Source: Pseudomonas sp. GCEP-101 | GTDB lineage: Bacteria > Pseudomonadota > Gammaproteobacteria > Pseudomonadales > Pseudomonadaceae | Direction: 5' to 3' | DNA: 64,000 nucleotides | NCBI RefSeq assembly: GCF_025133575.1 | Contig: NZ_CP104011.1 | Span: 4,286,965-4,350,964, forward strand | In this document: positions 55,230 through 64,000 of the stretch, piece by piece | How positions within the stretch are numbered: the stretch's first letter is position 1 | How the letters are laid out: each line of letters begins with the position of its first letter | Program-made: the position numbers and the translations under genes | The notes under the pieces: generated by a model | The model's database searches: none | The model's input: only the letters and a program-made list of their open reading frames with translations | What the model was told of the DNA's origin: nothing

Positions 55230-56315
55230 TCAGGCGTCGTGCGTGGAGGTGTGCGCCTTGCCATTGCTGGCGCGCTTGATGGCGGAGACCGCGGCGTGGG
55301 CGGCGATGGCCGCGCCCACCGTACCGGCGGCGGCGAGGCCGATGCGGTCGGCGTTGGCTTCCACGCCGAAGGCGTTGATGTCGGTCAGGTGCTGGTAGAA
55401 CGAGCCCTTGTCCCAGAAGCCTTCTTCCGAGCAGCCGATGCAGCCGTGGCCGGACTGGATGGGGAAGCTGGTGCCGCCGTTCCAGCGCACGGTGGAGCAG
55501 GCGTTGTAGGTGGTCGGGCCCTTGCAGCCGACCTTGTACAGGCAGTAGCCCTTGCGCGCGGCGTCGTCGTCCCAGGCCTCGACGAACTGGCCGGCGTCGA
55601 AGTTCGGCCGGCGATAGCATTTGTCGTGGATGCGCTGGCTGTAGAACATCTTCGGCCGGCCCTGGCGGTCCAGCTCCGGGATGCGGTCGAAGGTCAGCAT
55701 GTAGGTGATCACGCCGGTCATCACTTCGGCGATGGGCGGGCAGCCGGGCACCTTGATGATCGGCTTGTCGGTGATGACCTTGTGGATCGGCACCGCCTGG
55801 GTCGGGTTCGGCTTGGCCGCCTGCACGCAGCCCCAGCTGGCGCAGGAGCCCCAGGAGATGATCGCCTTGGCGTCGCGGGACACGCGCTTGAGCTGCTCGA
55901 CGAAGGGCTTGCCGCCGATGATGCAGCTCATGCCGTCCTGGTTCAGCGGCGGGTTGCCTTCCACGGCGAGGATGTAGTTGCCCTTGTACTTGGTCATCAC
56001 CTCGTCGAGGATCGCCTCGGCCTGGTGCCCGGCCGACGCCATCAGGGTGTCGTCGTAGTCGAGGGAGATCATCGACAGCACCACGTCCTTGGCCAGCGGG
56101 TGCGCGGAACGGATGAAGGATTCCGAGCAGCAGGTGCATTCCAGGCCATGCAGCCAGAGCACCGGGGTGCGCGGCTTGTTCTCCATCGCCCAGGCTATCT
56201 TCGGCATGAAGGCCGGGCCCAGGCCCAGCGACGTGGCGGTCAGCGAGCAGAATTTGATGAAGCTGCGCCGCGAGATGCCCTGCCTGCGCATTACTTCATA
56301 GAAGGTTTCGGTCAC
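55230..56315 (-). CDS. hoxK: Membrane-bound [NiFe] hydrogenase small subunit HoxK, O2-tolerant type
   Basis: Carries three Fe-S clusters from the active site to HoxZ. It has 361 residues from a GTG at 56315; this start aligns with the Cupriavidus HoxK N-terminus and GAGGAG precedes it. A Tat signal (SRRSFIK, residues 15-21) runs to about residue 43 (AWA/ME). In mature numbering the proximal-cluster cysteines are 17, 19, 20, 115, 120 and 149; Cys19 and Cys120 are the two extra ones that define the O2-tolerant [4Fe-3S] cluster. The C-terminal helix ([18 protein letters not shown]) is the membrane anchor. A sigma-54-type promoter lies upstream. Confidence 0.98.
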   Translation of the reverse strand: MTETFYEVMRRQGISRRSFIKFCSLTATSLGLGPAFMPKIAWAMENKPRTPVLWLHGLECTCCSESFIRSAHPLAKDVVLSMISLDYDDTLMASAGHQAEAILDEVMTKYKGNYILAVEGNPPLNQDGMSCIIGGKPFVEQLKRVSRDAKAIISWGSCASWGCVQAAKPNPTQAVPIHKVITDKPIIKVPGCPPIAEVMTGVITYMLTFDRIPELDRQGRPKMFYSQRIHDKCYRRPNFDAGQFVEAWDDDAARKGYCLYKVGCKGPTTYNACSTVRWNGGTSFPIQSGHGCIGCSEEGFWDKGSFYQHLTDINAFGVEANADRIGLAAAGTVGAAIAAHAAVSAIKRASNGKAHTSTHDA

Positions 56316-56693
56316 GTGGTTTCTCCTCGGCCAGGCTCTTTTTGCTCTTGGGAATGGCGTGCGCCGGCGCTTCTGGCGCGGCGCACGAAACGGCCACGGA
56401 CGCACCGGTGGGTCGGCGTGGCGGTGGAATCACGGGTGGACAGGTCAGCCAGCGCTCGGGGGTGGCGGTGGTCTGCGAGGTGCGATGGGGTAGGGTGATC
56501 GAATGACATACCCGGCCATTTCAAAAGCTGTGCCATTCGGTCGCATGCCGGGCCATGACCTTTCCCCTGGTCGAAAGGCCCGTGCGGCAAGGGTTTGCGG
56601 CGGCCGGTGGGTGTGCTCCGCCGCTGCTGCGGGCAGCGGCTGGTCAGTGCGCTTTCGCTTTGGTGGCTTGGGTGGAAATGTCCTGTTCAGTGC
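56316..56693 (-). promoter_or_regulatory. hoxK upstream region (378 bp, no gene)
   Basis: The gap between hoxN and hoxK holds no plausible gene. It contains a sigma-54-type promoter at 56521-56535 and would have to hold the HoxA binding sites further upstream, in 56540-56690. Downstream of the promoter is a leader of roughly 195 nt before the hoxK start. Confidence 0.6.
56521..56535 (-). promoter_or_regulatory. Sigma-54-type promoter before hoxK
   Basis: On the minus strand it reads TGGCAC-AGCTT-TTGA: the -24 element is perfect and the -12 element is TTGA instead of TTGC. The locus encodes HoxA, an NtrC-type activator with the GAFTGA loop, and the Cupriavidus MBH promoter is sigma-54 dependent. 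Confidence 0.65.
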
Positions 56694-57722
56694 TCAGGCC
56701 GGGGAGAGGTCCAGTCGGTCATAGCCCTTGTAGCGATAGAACGCCCAGGACAGCAGCCAGGTGGCCACGAACAGGCCGACGATCAGGTAGCCGAGCAGGC
56801 CGAACTGCTCGTTCACCTCGGCAATGAAATCCCACGCGCCGCCTTCCAGCCCCAGTTGCCCGGCCAGCAGGTTGAGCGCCTCCAGGCCGCCTACCAGCAG
56901 CGCCACCAGCACCGAGGCCGAGGTGATGGTGAGGTTGTAGTAGAGCTTGCGCGCCGGGCGCACCTGGGCCCAGCGATAGGCGCCGGTCATCAGCACGCTG
57001 TCGGCGCTGTCGACCAGCGCCATGCCGGCGGTGAACAGCGCCGGGAACACCAGGATCGACACCATCGGCAGGTTTTGCGCCGCCTGGCTCGCGGCGATGC
57101 CGAGCAGGCCGATTTCCGTGGCGGTGTCGAAGCCCAGGCCGAACAGGAACCCCAGCGGATAGAGGTGCCAACTGCGGCGGATCAGGCCGAACAGCGGCCG
57201 CGCCAGGCGGGCGATCGGGCCGCTGCCGGCGAGCAGGCCCTGCAGCTCGGCTTCGCCCACCCGTTCGCCCTGGCGCACGCGGCGAAACGCACGGTAGACC
57301 GAGCGCAGGATCACCAGGTTGATCAGCGCCACCAGCAGCAGGAAGGCCGCCGACACCGAAGTGCCGATGAGGGCGCCGATGCCGTGGAAGGCTTCCAGTT
57401 CCCCTTGCAGGCTGGCGGCGCTCGCGGCGATCAGCAGCGAGGCGAGGATCACCACGCTGCTGTGGCCGAGGGAGAAGTACAAGCCGACGCTGTGCGTGGC
57501 CTGGCCCTCCTGGATCAGCTTGCGCGTGGCGTTGTCGATGGCGGCGATATGGTCGGCATCCACCGCGTGGCGCAGGCCGAAACTGTAGGCCAGTACCGCG
57601 GTGCCGAGCAGCATCGGGTAGTCGCGGAAGGCGATCAGCGCCCACGCCCAGGCGAGGAGGTTGACGGTGATCAGGCCGGCGAACAGGGTGAGGGTGGAGC
57701 GGGGCGAGGCCGGGCGCGGCAT
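56694..57722 (-). CDS. hoxN: High-affinity nickel permease HoxN (NiCoT family)
   Basis: Imports Ni2+ for the hydrogenase. It has 342 residues with about eight transmembrane helices. The NiCoT signature RHAVDADHIAAIDN is at helix II (near residue 51), and LGFDTATEIGLLGIAA and FPALFTAGMALVDSADSVLM are the other two family signatures. GGAG lies just before the ATG at 57722. A sigma-54-type promoter at 57766-57780 and a NikR-like operator at 57741-57767 stand directly upstream, so both H2 and nickel control are likely. Confidence 0.96.
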   Translation of the reverse strand: MPRPASPRSTLTLFAGLITVNLLAWAWALIAFRDYPMLLGTAVLAYSFGLRHAVDADHIAAIDNATRKLIQEGQATHSVGLYFSLGHSSVVILASLLIAASAASLQGELEAFHGIGALIGTSVSAAFLLLVALINLVILRSVYRAFRRVRQGERVGEAELQGLLAGSGPIARLARPLFGLIRRSWHLYPLGFLFGLGFDTATEIGLLGIAASQAAQNLPMVSILVFPALFTAGMALVDSADSVLMTGAYRWAQVRPARKLYYNLTITSASVLVALLVGGLEALNLLAGQLGLEGGAWDFIAEVNEQFGLLGYLIVGLFVATWLLSWAFYRYKGYDRLDLSPA

Positions 57723-57740
57723 GGGGTCTCCAGCGGTCTG

Positions 57741-57767
57741 GTATGAAGAAACGAAAAAACCTCATAC
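57741..57767 (-). promoter_or_regulatory. NikR-type operator before hoxN
   Basis: GTATGA (57741-57746), 15 bp, TCATAC (57762-57767): a perfect inverted repeat of exactly the half-sites bound by E. coli NikR, whose consensus is GTATGA-N16-TCATAC. The spacer is one base shorter here. It covers the expected transcription start and the -12 side of the hoxN promoter. A nikR gene is 1.4 kb upstream. Confidence 0.75.
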
Positions 57768-57780
57768 AAGCGCTGTGCCA
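57766..57780 (-). promoter_or_regulatory. Sigma-54-type promoter before hoxN
   Basis: On the minus strand TGGCAC-AGCGC-TTGT, starting at 57780. It shares TGGCACAGC and TTG with the one before hoxK. The transcription start would fall near 57754, leaving a short leader of about 32 nt to the hoxN ATG. Confidence 0.65.
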
Positions 57781-57876
57781 AGCCGTCCGCGGCGTCTGCC
57801 GGGGGGATTCGGCGGATGAACTGGTCAGCCGCTTGGCAGTTCGCTGTGCGCAATGGAAAGCCGGTTTGCAGCGCGC

Positions 57877-59193
57877 TCAATCCAGCACTGGCAGGCGCAG
57901 GCGGAATATCGCGCCGCCCGCGGGATGGTTGCCGGCTTCCAGCGAGCCGCCGCAACGCTCGACGATGCCGTAGCTGATCGCCAGGCCCAGGCCGGTGCCC
58001 TGGCCGGCGGGCTTGGTGGTGAAGAAGGGTTCGAATACCTGGCTGAGGTGCTGCTCGGCGATGCCGGGGCCATTGTCGTGCAGGGTGAGGGCGGCCCAGC
58101 CCGGCTCGCGGGCCAGCGCGATCCACAGTTGCGGCGGCTCGGCGGCGACGGAGCGGGCGGCGTCGTAGGCGTTCTGCGTCAGGTTCATCAGCACCTGCAG
58201 CAATTGCCCCGCGTTTCCCTGCACCTGCACGTCGCCGGCGGGTTGCCAGTGCACGACCAGGTCCGGCGCGGTGCCGCGGGTGATCCAGTGGATGGCGCGC
58301 TCGATGACGTCGTTGAGCGCCGCCTCGCCAGGGTGGCCACGGTCCATGGCCGAGAAGCGCTTGAGGGCGCTGACGATATCGGCGGTGCGTTGCGCGCCTT
58401 CCAGCGTGCCTTCGATCAGCGACGGCAGGTCGGCCAGCAGCGGGTCGATGCGCAGTTGCCGACGCAGCATCTCGCGCTGCGCCAGCGGCTGTTCTTCGTG
58501 CACCGCGTGCAGGTAGTCCTGCAGGCGCTTGCCATAGCCCCCCAGCACATGGGTGTTGGCCAGCACGAAGCTGATCGGGTTGTTCAGCTCGTGGGCCACG
58601 CCGGCGACCAGGCGGCCGAGGGACGCCATCTTCTCGGCATGCAGCAATTGCTGCTGGGTGCGCTTGAGCGCTTCGTGGGCGTCGTGCAGCTGGCGGTAGG
58701 CGTGCTGCAACTCGCCCAGCGGGCGCCCCACCAGCACATGGCCGAGGCAGCGCCCATGGGCGCCGCTGCGTACCGTGCAACTCAGGTCCACCGGCAGCAG
58801 CGCGCCGTCGGCGCCGCGGAGGTTGACCTCCAGGCTGGCACTGGCGTTGTCCCGGCGCAGGCCGCCGAGCAGGTGGCGCAGCCGCTCCACGCTGGCGTCA
58901 TCGCCCAGCAGGGAATAGACCGAGCGACCCAGCACGCCGCGTTCGTCACTACCGACCAGCTTGCGCAGCGAGGGGTTGGATTCCTCGATCAGGCCTTCCG
59001 GGTCGCACGCCAGGAGGATGTCCGACATCGACCCCAGCATGCTCGCGATGAACTGCTGCGACTGCTCCAGCTCGGCGTTCTTCTGCTCCAGCTCGATCTC
59101 GTCCTGGACCAGTTGCGAGTAGACCTCGTCCATCTTGCCGATGACTTCCAGCCAGGCGTCTTCGTCCAGGTGCGACGGCGGTTTGCGGGCCAT
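57877..59193 (-). CDS. hoxJ: H2-signalling PAS histidine kinase HoxJ
   Basis: Receives the H2 signal from the regulatory hydrogenase HoxBC and adjusts HoxA phosphorylation. It has 438 residues. A coiled-coil-like N-terminus (residues 20-50) precedes a PAS domain (about 50-160). Next come the dimerisation domain with His201 in HELNNPISFV and the ATPase with the N box NLTQNAYDA, G1 DNGPGI, F box FEPFFTTK and G2 GQGTGLGLAIS, all intact. It has no transmembrane segment. It lies 4 nt after nikR. Confidence 0.93.
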   Translation of the reverse strand: MARKPPSHLDEDAWLEVIGKMDEVYSQLVQDEIELEQKNAELEQSQQFIASMLGSMSDILLACDPEGLIEESNPSLRKLVGSDERGVLGRSVYSLLGDDASVERLRHLLGGLRRDNASASLEVNLRGADGALLPVDLSCTVRSGAHGRCLGHVLVGRPLGELQHAYRQLHDAHEALKRTQQQLLHAEKMASLGRLVAGVAHELNNPISFVLANTHVLGGYGKRLQDYLHAVHEEQPLAQREMLRRQLRIDPLLADLPSLIEGTLEGAQRTADIVSALKRFSAMDRGHPGEAALNDVIERAIHWITRGTAPDLVVHWQPAGDVQVQGNAGQLLQVLMNLTQNAYDAARSVAAEPPQLWIALAREPGWAALTLHDNGPGIAEQHLSQVFEPFFTTKPAGQGTGLGLAISYGIVERCGGSLEAGNHPAGGAIFRLRLPVLD

Positions 59194-59197
59194 GGGA

Positions 59198-59647
59198 TCA
59201 GCTCGTGGGGTGCAGGTGCGGGTGGGCGTGCTCGGTGTGCGACGCGGCCACCGGGATCAGGTTCAGTTGCCCGTGGCGCACGCCGCGCTCGGCACTCAGG
59301 CGCTCGGCGAAGGCGCGCACCTGTTGCACCGGGCCCTTGAGCATCAGGCTTTCCAGGCAGTGGTCATGGTCCAGGTGCACGTGCTGGCTGGCGATCGTCA
59401 GGTCGTGGTGCGCGTGCTGCAGGGTCATCACCCGTTCGGCGAGGGTGCGCGCGTGGTGGTCGTAGACGTAGCTCAGGTTGGCGACGCAGTGCAGCGACTC
59501 GGCGTCCTCGCGCACGCGCGATTGCTCGATGTGGCGACGCAGGATGTCGCGCAGCGCCTCGGAGCGATTGCCGTAACCCTGGGCGCGAATCATCTGGTCG
59601 AGGGCGTCGGCCAGCTTGTCGTCGAGGGAGATGGTGAGGCGTTGCAT
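59198..59647 (-). CDS. nikR: Nickel-responsive regulator NikR
   Basis: A 149-residue ribbon-helix-helix repressor activated by Ni2+. Residues 1-45 are the DNA-binding part (MQRLTISLDDKLADALDQM, then GYGNRSEALRDILR). The C-terminal ACT-like domain has the square-planar nickel ligands, His in QHAHHDL, His and His in QHVHLDH and Cys in DHDHCLE. Its start is 14 nt after the hoxC stop. The placement inside the hox signalling operon is unusual, and a matching operator stands before hoxN. The His-rich tail (HTEHAHPHLHPTS) could bind extra metal. Confidence 0.95.
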   Translation of the reverse strand: MQRLTISLDDKLADALDQMIRAQGYGNRSEALRDILRRHIEQSRVREDAESLHCVANLSYVYDHHARTLAERVMTLQHAHHDLTIASQHVHLDHDHCLESLMLKGPVQQVRAFAERLSAERGVRHGQLNLIPVAASHTEHAHPHLHPTS

Positions 59648-59661
59648 GGTGTTACTCCGGG

Positions 59662-61119
59662 TCAATGCACGGTGCAGACCATGCAGGGGTCGAACGAGCG
59701 CACGATATGTTGCACCGCCACCGGGTTCTGTTCGCCGGGGCGAACCGGTGCGCCTTCCAGCGCCCGCTCCAGCGCGCCGGGGCGGCCCTGGGCGTCGCGT
59801 GGCGAAAAGTTCCAGGTGGTCGGGGCGATGATCTGGTAGCTGGCGATCCGTCCGTGTTCCACCTTGAGCCAATGCCCCAACGCGCCGCGCGCGGCTTCGG
59901 TGAGGCCGACCGCGCTGCCGGTGTCCGGCAGGTGGCAGTCCTGGTGATACGCATCGCCAGGGCGCAGCGCGAGCAGCCAGTTTTCCATGAGTGGCACAAC
60001 CCGTGCCAACTCCATCAGGCGCGCCAGCACGCGGGTATAGACGCTGCCGCCACAGCGCGCCGCGGCATCGCGCAGCAACGGCTGGCCGTGGATCAACTGG
60101 CGCGCCAGGGCGCCGGTCTCCAGTACCGCGCCGGCCAGCCGCGGGGCCTTGTTCCAGGTATAGGCCGCGGGCTTCTCCAGGCTTGGCTCGGTCATGCCTT
60201 CGGCCGGGTGCAGGGGGCCGGTGCGGTCGTCCAGCCAGGCGTGGCTGGCGTCCTCGCGGATCTCCTCCAGCCACAGCGGCCGCACCTCGCCCAGCGCCGC
60301 ATCCCACAGCCCGCGGGCGAAGACGAAGGTGCCGTCGGCCTGCGGATAGGCGCCGTAGGACAGGTACAGGCCCGGCCCCTGGCCCAGGTTTTCGAGGCCG
60401 CTGTCGAGCACGATGCGCAAAAACTGGCGCAGGTCGCCCTGGTCCGGCGCCTCGGCGTACCAGGCCCACAGCTGGTCCTCGCTGGCGAGCCCTGCGATGC
60501 GCTCCAGCGGCGCGGCGAACAGCTCGCTTTCGAGGAACTGGCGGAACTCGCGGACCCGCGTCAACAGGCGCAGGCGCTCGGCCGGGTCGATGGCGCGGGT
60601 GGAGCCGCCGGGGTGGATCGAACCGGTGTGCGGCCACTTGCCGCCCAGCGTGCCGATCAGGTCCAGCCAGCGTTTGCGTGCGGCCAGGGCCAGGCGTTGC
60701 TGGCTGCCGGACTGCGGGGTGAAGCGCCGCATCGCGTCGGCGTACCAGGGGCGCCCCGCATACGCCGGCCGCACGAAGTCGGGCATGAAGAACAGGTAGA
60801 AGTGGCTCAGGTGATCGGCGAGGTTTTCCGTCGCCGCCATCAGGTTGGTGACCAGCAGGCCATTCGCCGGCGGCTGGACGCCGGCCAGCGCCCCCAGGGC
60901 GCGCGCGGCGGCGACGGATTGCGACACCGAGCAGATGCCGCAGACCCGCGGCGCGTAGACCAGCGCATCGAGCGGCTCATGGTCGCGCAGTATCTGTTCG
61001 AAGCCCCGGAACATGGTGGCGTTGACCTTCGCCGAACGCACCTGGCCGTCCTCGATGTCCAGCTGGACTTCGAGGTCGCCTTCGACGCGGTTGAACGGTC
61101 CGACCAGCAGACGAGTCAT
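59662..61119 (-). CDS. hoxC: Regulatory [NiFe] hydrogenase large subunit HoxC
   Basis: The large subunit of the cytoplasmic H2 sensor, with a Ni-Fe site from RVCGICSVSQ (Cys60, Cys63) and the terminal DPCMVCTVH. It has 485 residues and ends exactly at this His, so there is no peptide to cleave, as in HoxC/HupV. Ile62 and Phe110 (HFYLFF) are the bulky gas-channel residues that keep O2 out in the Cupriavidus sensor, at the same numbering. It is 9 nt downstream of hoxB. Confidence 0.97.
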   Translation of the reverse strand: MTRLLVGPFNRVEGDLEVQLDIEDGQVRSAKVNATMFRGFEQILRDHEPLDALVYAPRVCGICSVSQSVAAARALGALAGVQPPANGLLVTNLMAATENLADHLSHFYLFFMPDFVRPAYAGRPWYADAMRRFTPQSGSQQRLALAARKRWLDLIGTLGGKWPHTGSIHPGGSTRAIDPAERLRLLTRVREFRQFLESELFAAPLERIAGLASEDQLWAWYAEAPDQGDLRQFLRIVLDSGLENLGQGPGLYLSYGAYPQADGTFVFARGLWDAALGEVRPLWLEEIREDASHAWLDDRTGPLHPAEGMTEPSLEKPAAYTWNKAPRLAGAVLETGALARQLIHGQPLLRDAAARCGGSVYTRVLARLMELARVVPLMENWLLALRPGDAYHQDCHLPDTGSAVGLTEAARGALGHWLKVEHGRIASYQIIAPTTWNFSPRDAQGRPGALERALEGAPVRPGEQNPVAVQHIVRSFDPCMVCTVH

Positions 61120-61128
61120 GAAGATTCC

Positions 61129-62129
61129 CTAGCGCCGGGTGCGGCGGATGACGGGCGCGATCAGCGCATGGTCGGCGGTGGCGTTCTGCCGCACGCGCTC
61201 GGGCGTGGCTGATTTGGACAGCGCCGCCAGGGCGACGAACCAGGCCTTGGGCATGTCGGTGGGCAGGCCGATGGGGATGCCGGCGCGTTTGGGGGTGAGG
61301 TGGAACCCGTGCCCCGGCTCCTCGAAGCCGGGCGCCGTGCAGTTGATGCAGGCGTAGCCGCCGCGGGTGCAGGAGCCTTCGCCGTTCCACAGGCGGTTGT
61401 TGCAGTCGCCATGGGCCTGGGTGCCCTTGCAGCCGAGGTTTTCCATCATGCAGCCGAGGTCGGAGGGTTTCACCGCACTGGCCTTGTACTCGTAGAACTC
61501 GTTGCGCGTGCAGCCGTGGTGGACCAGTTGATCGGCATAGAAGCGCGGGCGGCCCAGGGCGTCCAGGTCGCTGGCGCCGAACAGGCCGGCGGCCAGGGCC
61601 ATCAGCGTGTCGGTGACCCAGCCCGGGTGCGTCGGGCAGCCGGCGACGTTGATCACCGGCAGCCCCTTGCCTGAACGGTAATCGGCGCCCAGCAGGCCGC
61701 CCAGGCGCTCGCCGTCGTACTGCAGGCCGCAGGCGTCGGTGGGGTTGTTGCCGGCCGCGGTGATGCCGCCGTAGGCGGCGCAGGTGCCGATGCCCAGGGT
61801 GTAGTCGGCGACAGCCGCGAGGCGCCGCACCCAGTCGATCATCGCCACGCCGGTGCCGGCCAGCAGGTGGAAGCGCCCGGTGCCATGGGGGCCGCGCAGC
61901 AGCGAGCCTTCGACGCACAGCGCATCCAGGTGGGTACGACCACTGAGGCAGTCATCCAGAAGGGACAGCACCTCGCCGGCGCTTTCCAGCGACAGGGACG
62001 GGTGCCACAGCAGGTCGATCCCGGCGTTGCGCCAGAGGCCGGCGAAGTCCTGCGTGTCGGCGCACAGCAGCGACATGCTGCAGCCGCCGCAGCCACCCGA
62101 TTGCAGCCAGAGCACGCGGAACGGGGCGC

Positions 62130-62133
<4 letters not shown>
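61129..62133 (-). CDS. hoxB: Regulatory [NiFe] hydrogenase small subunit HoxB
   Basis: The Fe-S subunit of the H2 sensor. It has 334 residues and no Tat signal, so it stays in the cytoplasm. Cluster ligands are seen in QSGGCGGCSMSLL (standard proximal type), GIGTCAAYGGI and NVAGCPTHPGW. Distal and medial ligands follow in HHGCTRNEFYEY, LGCMMENLGCKGTQAHGDCN (in pieces) and GSCTRGGYACINCTAPGF. The ATG overlaps the hoxA stop by four bases. The C-terminal tail would contact HoxJ. Confidence 0.97.
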
Positions 62134-63596
<1,463 letters not shown>

Positions 63597-63816
63597 GGAC
63601 GCCGGTTCAACTGTCGCAATGCTGAGGCCGGACAGAAGCTGACCCGGCGGTCACCGGATCATGACATTCGAAACGCAGCGGTGAAAGGGAACACTACCAT
63701 TGGACTAGGCCGGTGGCTGCGTATCGCTACCAGGTCCGGATATGGCAATCCCGCGGCGCACTAGGCGTTGCGGGGCTGGCATTCGACGCGAGGCGTCTGC
63801 CGCGGGCCATCCCGCC
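63597..63816. other. Gap upstream of hoxA
   Basis: 220 bp between the hoxA start and the stop of the same-strand Lrp-type gene. It must hold the hoxA promoter. There is no TGGCAC-type element on the minus strand and no confident -35/-10 pair. No REP palindrome is present. Confidence 0.4.
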
Positions 63817-64000
63817 TCAGGCCATGGGGGGCAGGCGCCGCTTCACCGGGGTCTTCTTGACGATGGCGGTATTGGTCTCGGCAAACCCGTTGAGGTGGTC
63901 GAGGATCTCGTCCAGCTGTTCCATGGAGCGCACGCACATCCGCGCGTAGAAGCAGTCCTCGCCGGTGACCTTGTCGCACTCGGTGAACTCGGGGATGGCC
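63817..64000 (-). CDS. Lrp/AsnC family regulator, C-terminal part (5' end beyond window)
   Basis: The last 60 codons of a transcription regulator run in from the right edge and stop at 63817. The translation AIPEFTECDKVTGEDCFYA (positions about 63942-63998 read leftward), then RMCVRSMEQLDEIL and a final VKKTPVKRRLPP segment, is the ligand-binding AsnC/RAM domain: the xVTGxxDYxL-like turn appears as KVTGEDCFYARM. The DNA-binding N-terminus is outside the window. It marks the return to non-hydrogenase genes. Confidence 0.8.
   Translation of the reverse strand, partial: AIPEFTECDKVTGEDCFYARMCVRSMEQLDEILDHLNGFAETNTAIVKKTPVKRRLPPMA

Noticed and set aside
56640..57828. CTGGTCAG present upstream of both hoxK (56640-56647) and hoxN (57821-57828) as a candidate HoxA binding motif
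   Set aside because: The distances to the -24 elements differ (about 105 and 41 bp) and an 8-mer shared once is weak evidence in GC-rich DNA.
63597..63816. Sigma-54 promoter before hoxA
   Set aside because: No TGGCAC-N5-TTGC-like pair was found on the minus strand in this gap.

Overview
The window reads as a chromosomal segment of a high-GC Pseudomonas. The evidence is the gltA / sdhCDAB / sucAB / lpdG / sucCD block, the brnQ, DUF599, tandem PaaI thioesterase, htpG and dienelactone hydrolase order that follows it, and dense Pseudomonas-style REP palindromes in the gaps. From memory, about 10.1-36.6 kb follows the order of the P. aeruginosa PA1574-PA1597 neighbourhood. The species cannot be fixed from this sequence; the nitroreducens/citronellolis/knackmussii side of the genus is only a guess.

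Layout. 0-10 kb is accessory metabolism: a flavin monooxygenase (cut by the window edge) and an SfnB-type oxidoreductase for organosulfur use, a YbaK-like deacylase, YCII and VOC domain proteins, an AraC-type regulator, and an amidohydrolase overlapping a CobW-type GTPase. 10-13.7 kb holds small housekeeping genes. 14.1-27.1 kb is the TCA-cycle block: gltA leftward, the rest rightward, with recognisable promoters for gltA and sdhC and structured leaders before sucA and sucC. 27.6-39.5 kb holds transport, thioesterases, htpG with a heat-shock promoter, a SMI1/KNR4 protein, dienelactone hydrolase, a sugar permease and pirin. 39.8-43.2 kb is a DUF1302/DUF1329 pair.

43.6-63.6 kb is a complete leftward [NiFe] hydrogenase locus. 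Reading in the direction of transcription: hoxA (NtrC-type regulator), hoxB and hoxC (regulatory H2-sensing hydrogenase), nikR, hoxJ (sensor kinase), hoxN (nickel permease), hoxK, hoxG and hoxZ (membrane-bound uptake hydrogenase), hoxM-L-O-Q-R-T-V (maturation), hypA-B-F-C-D-E (Ni-Fe(CN)2CO cofactor assembly). The structural and accessory order is that of the Ralstonia/Cupriavidus MBH locus, including a short HypF made only of the carbamoyltransferase domain. HoxK has all six cysteines of the O2-tolerant [4Fe-3S] cluster, and HoxC has the bulky Ile62/Phe110 pair that makes the regulatory hydrogenase O2-insensitive.

The most interesting part is the control logic. A nikR gene lies inside the H2-sensing operon. 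A perfect GTATGA-N15-TCATAC inverted repeat, very like a NikR operator, sits directly before hoxN. It overlaps the -12 side of a sigma-54-type promoter that closely resembles a second one before hoxK. This suggests that H2 sensing (HoxBCJA with sigma-54) and nickel sensing (NikR) meet at one promoter. The right edge cuts an Lrp/AsnC family regulator.
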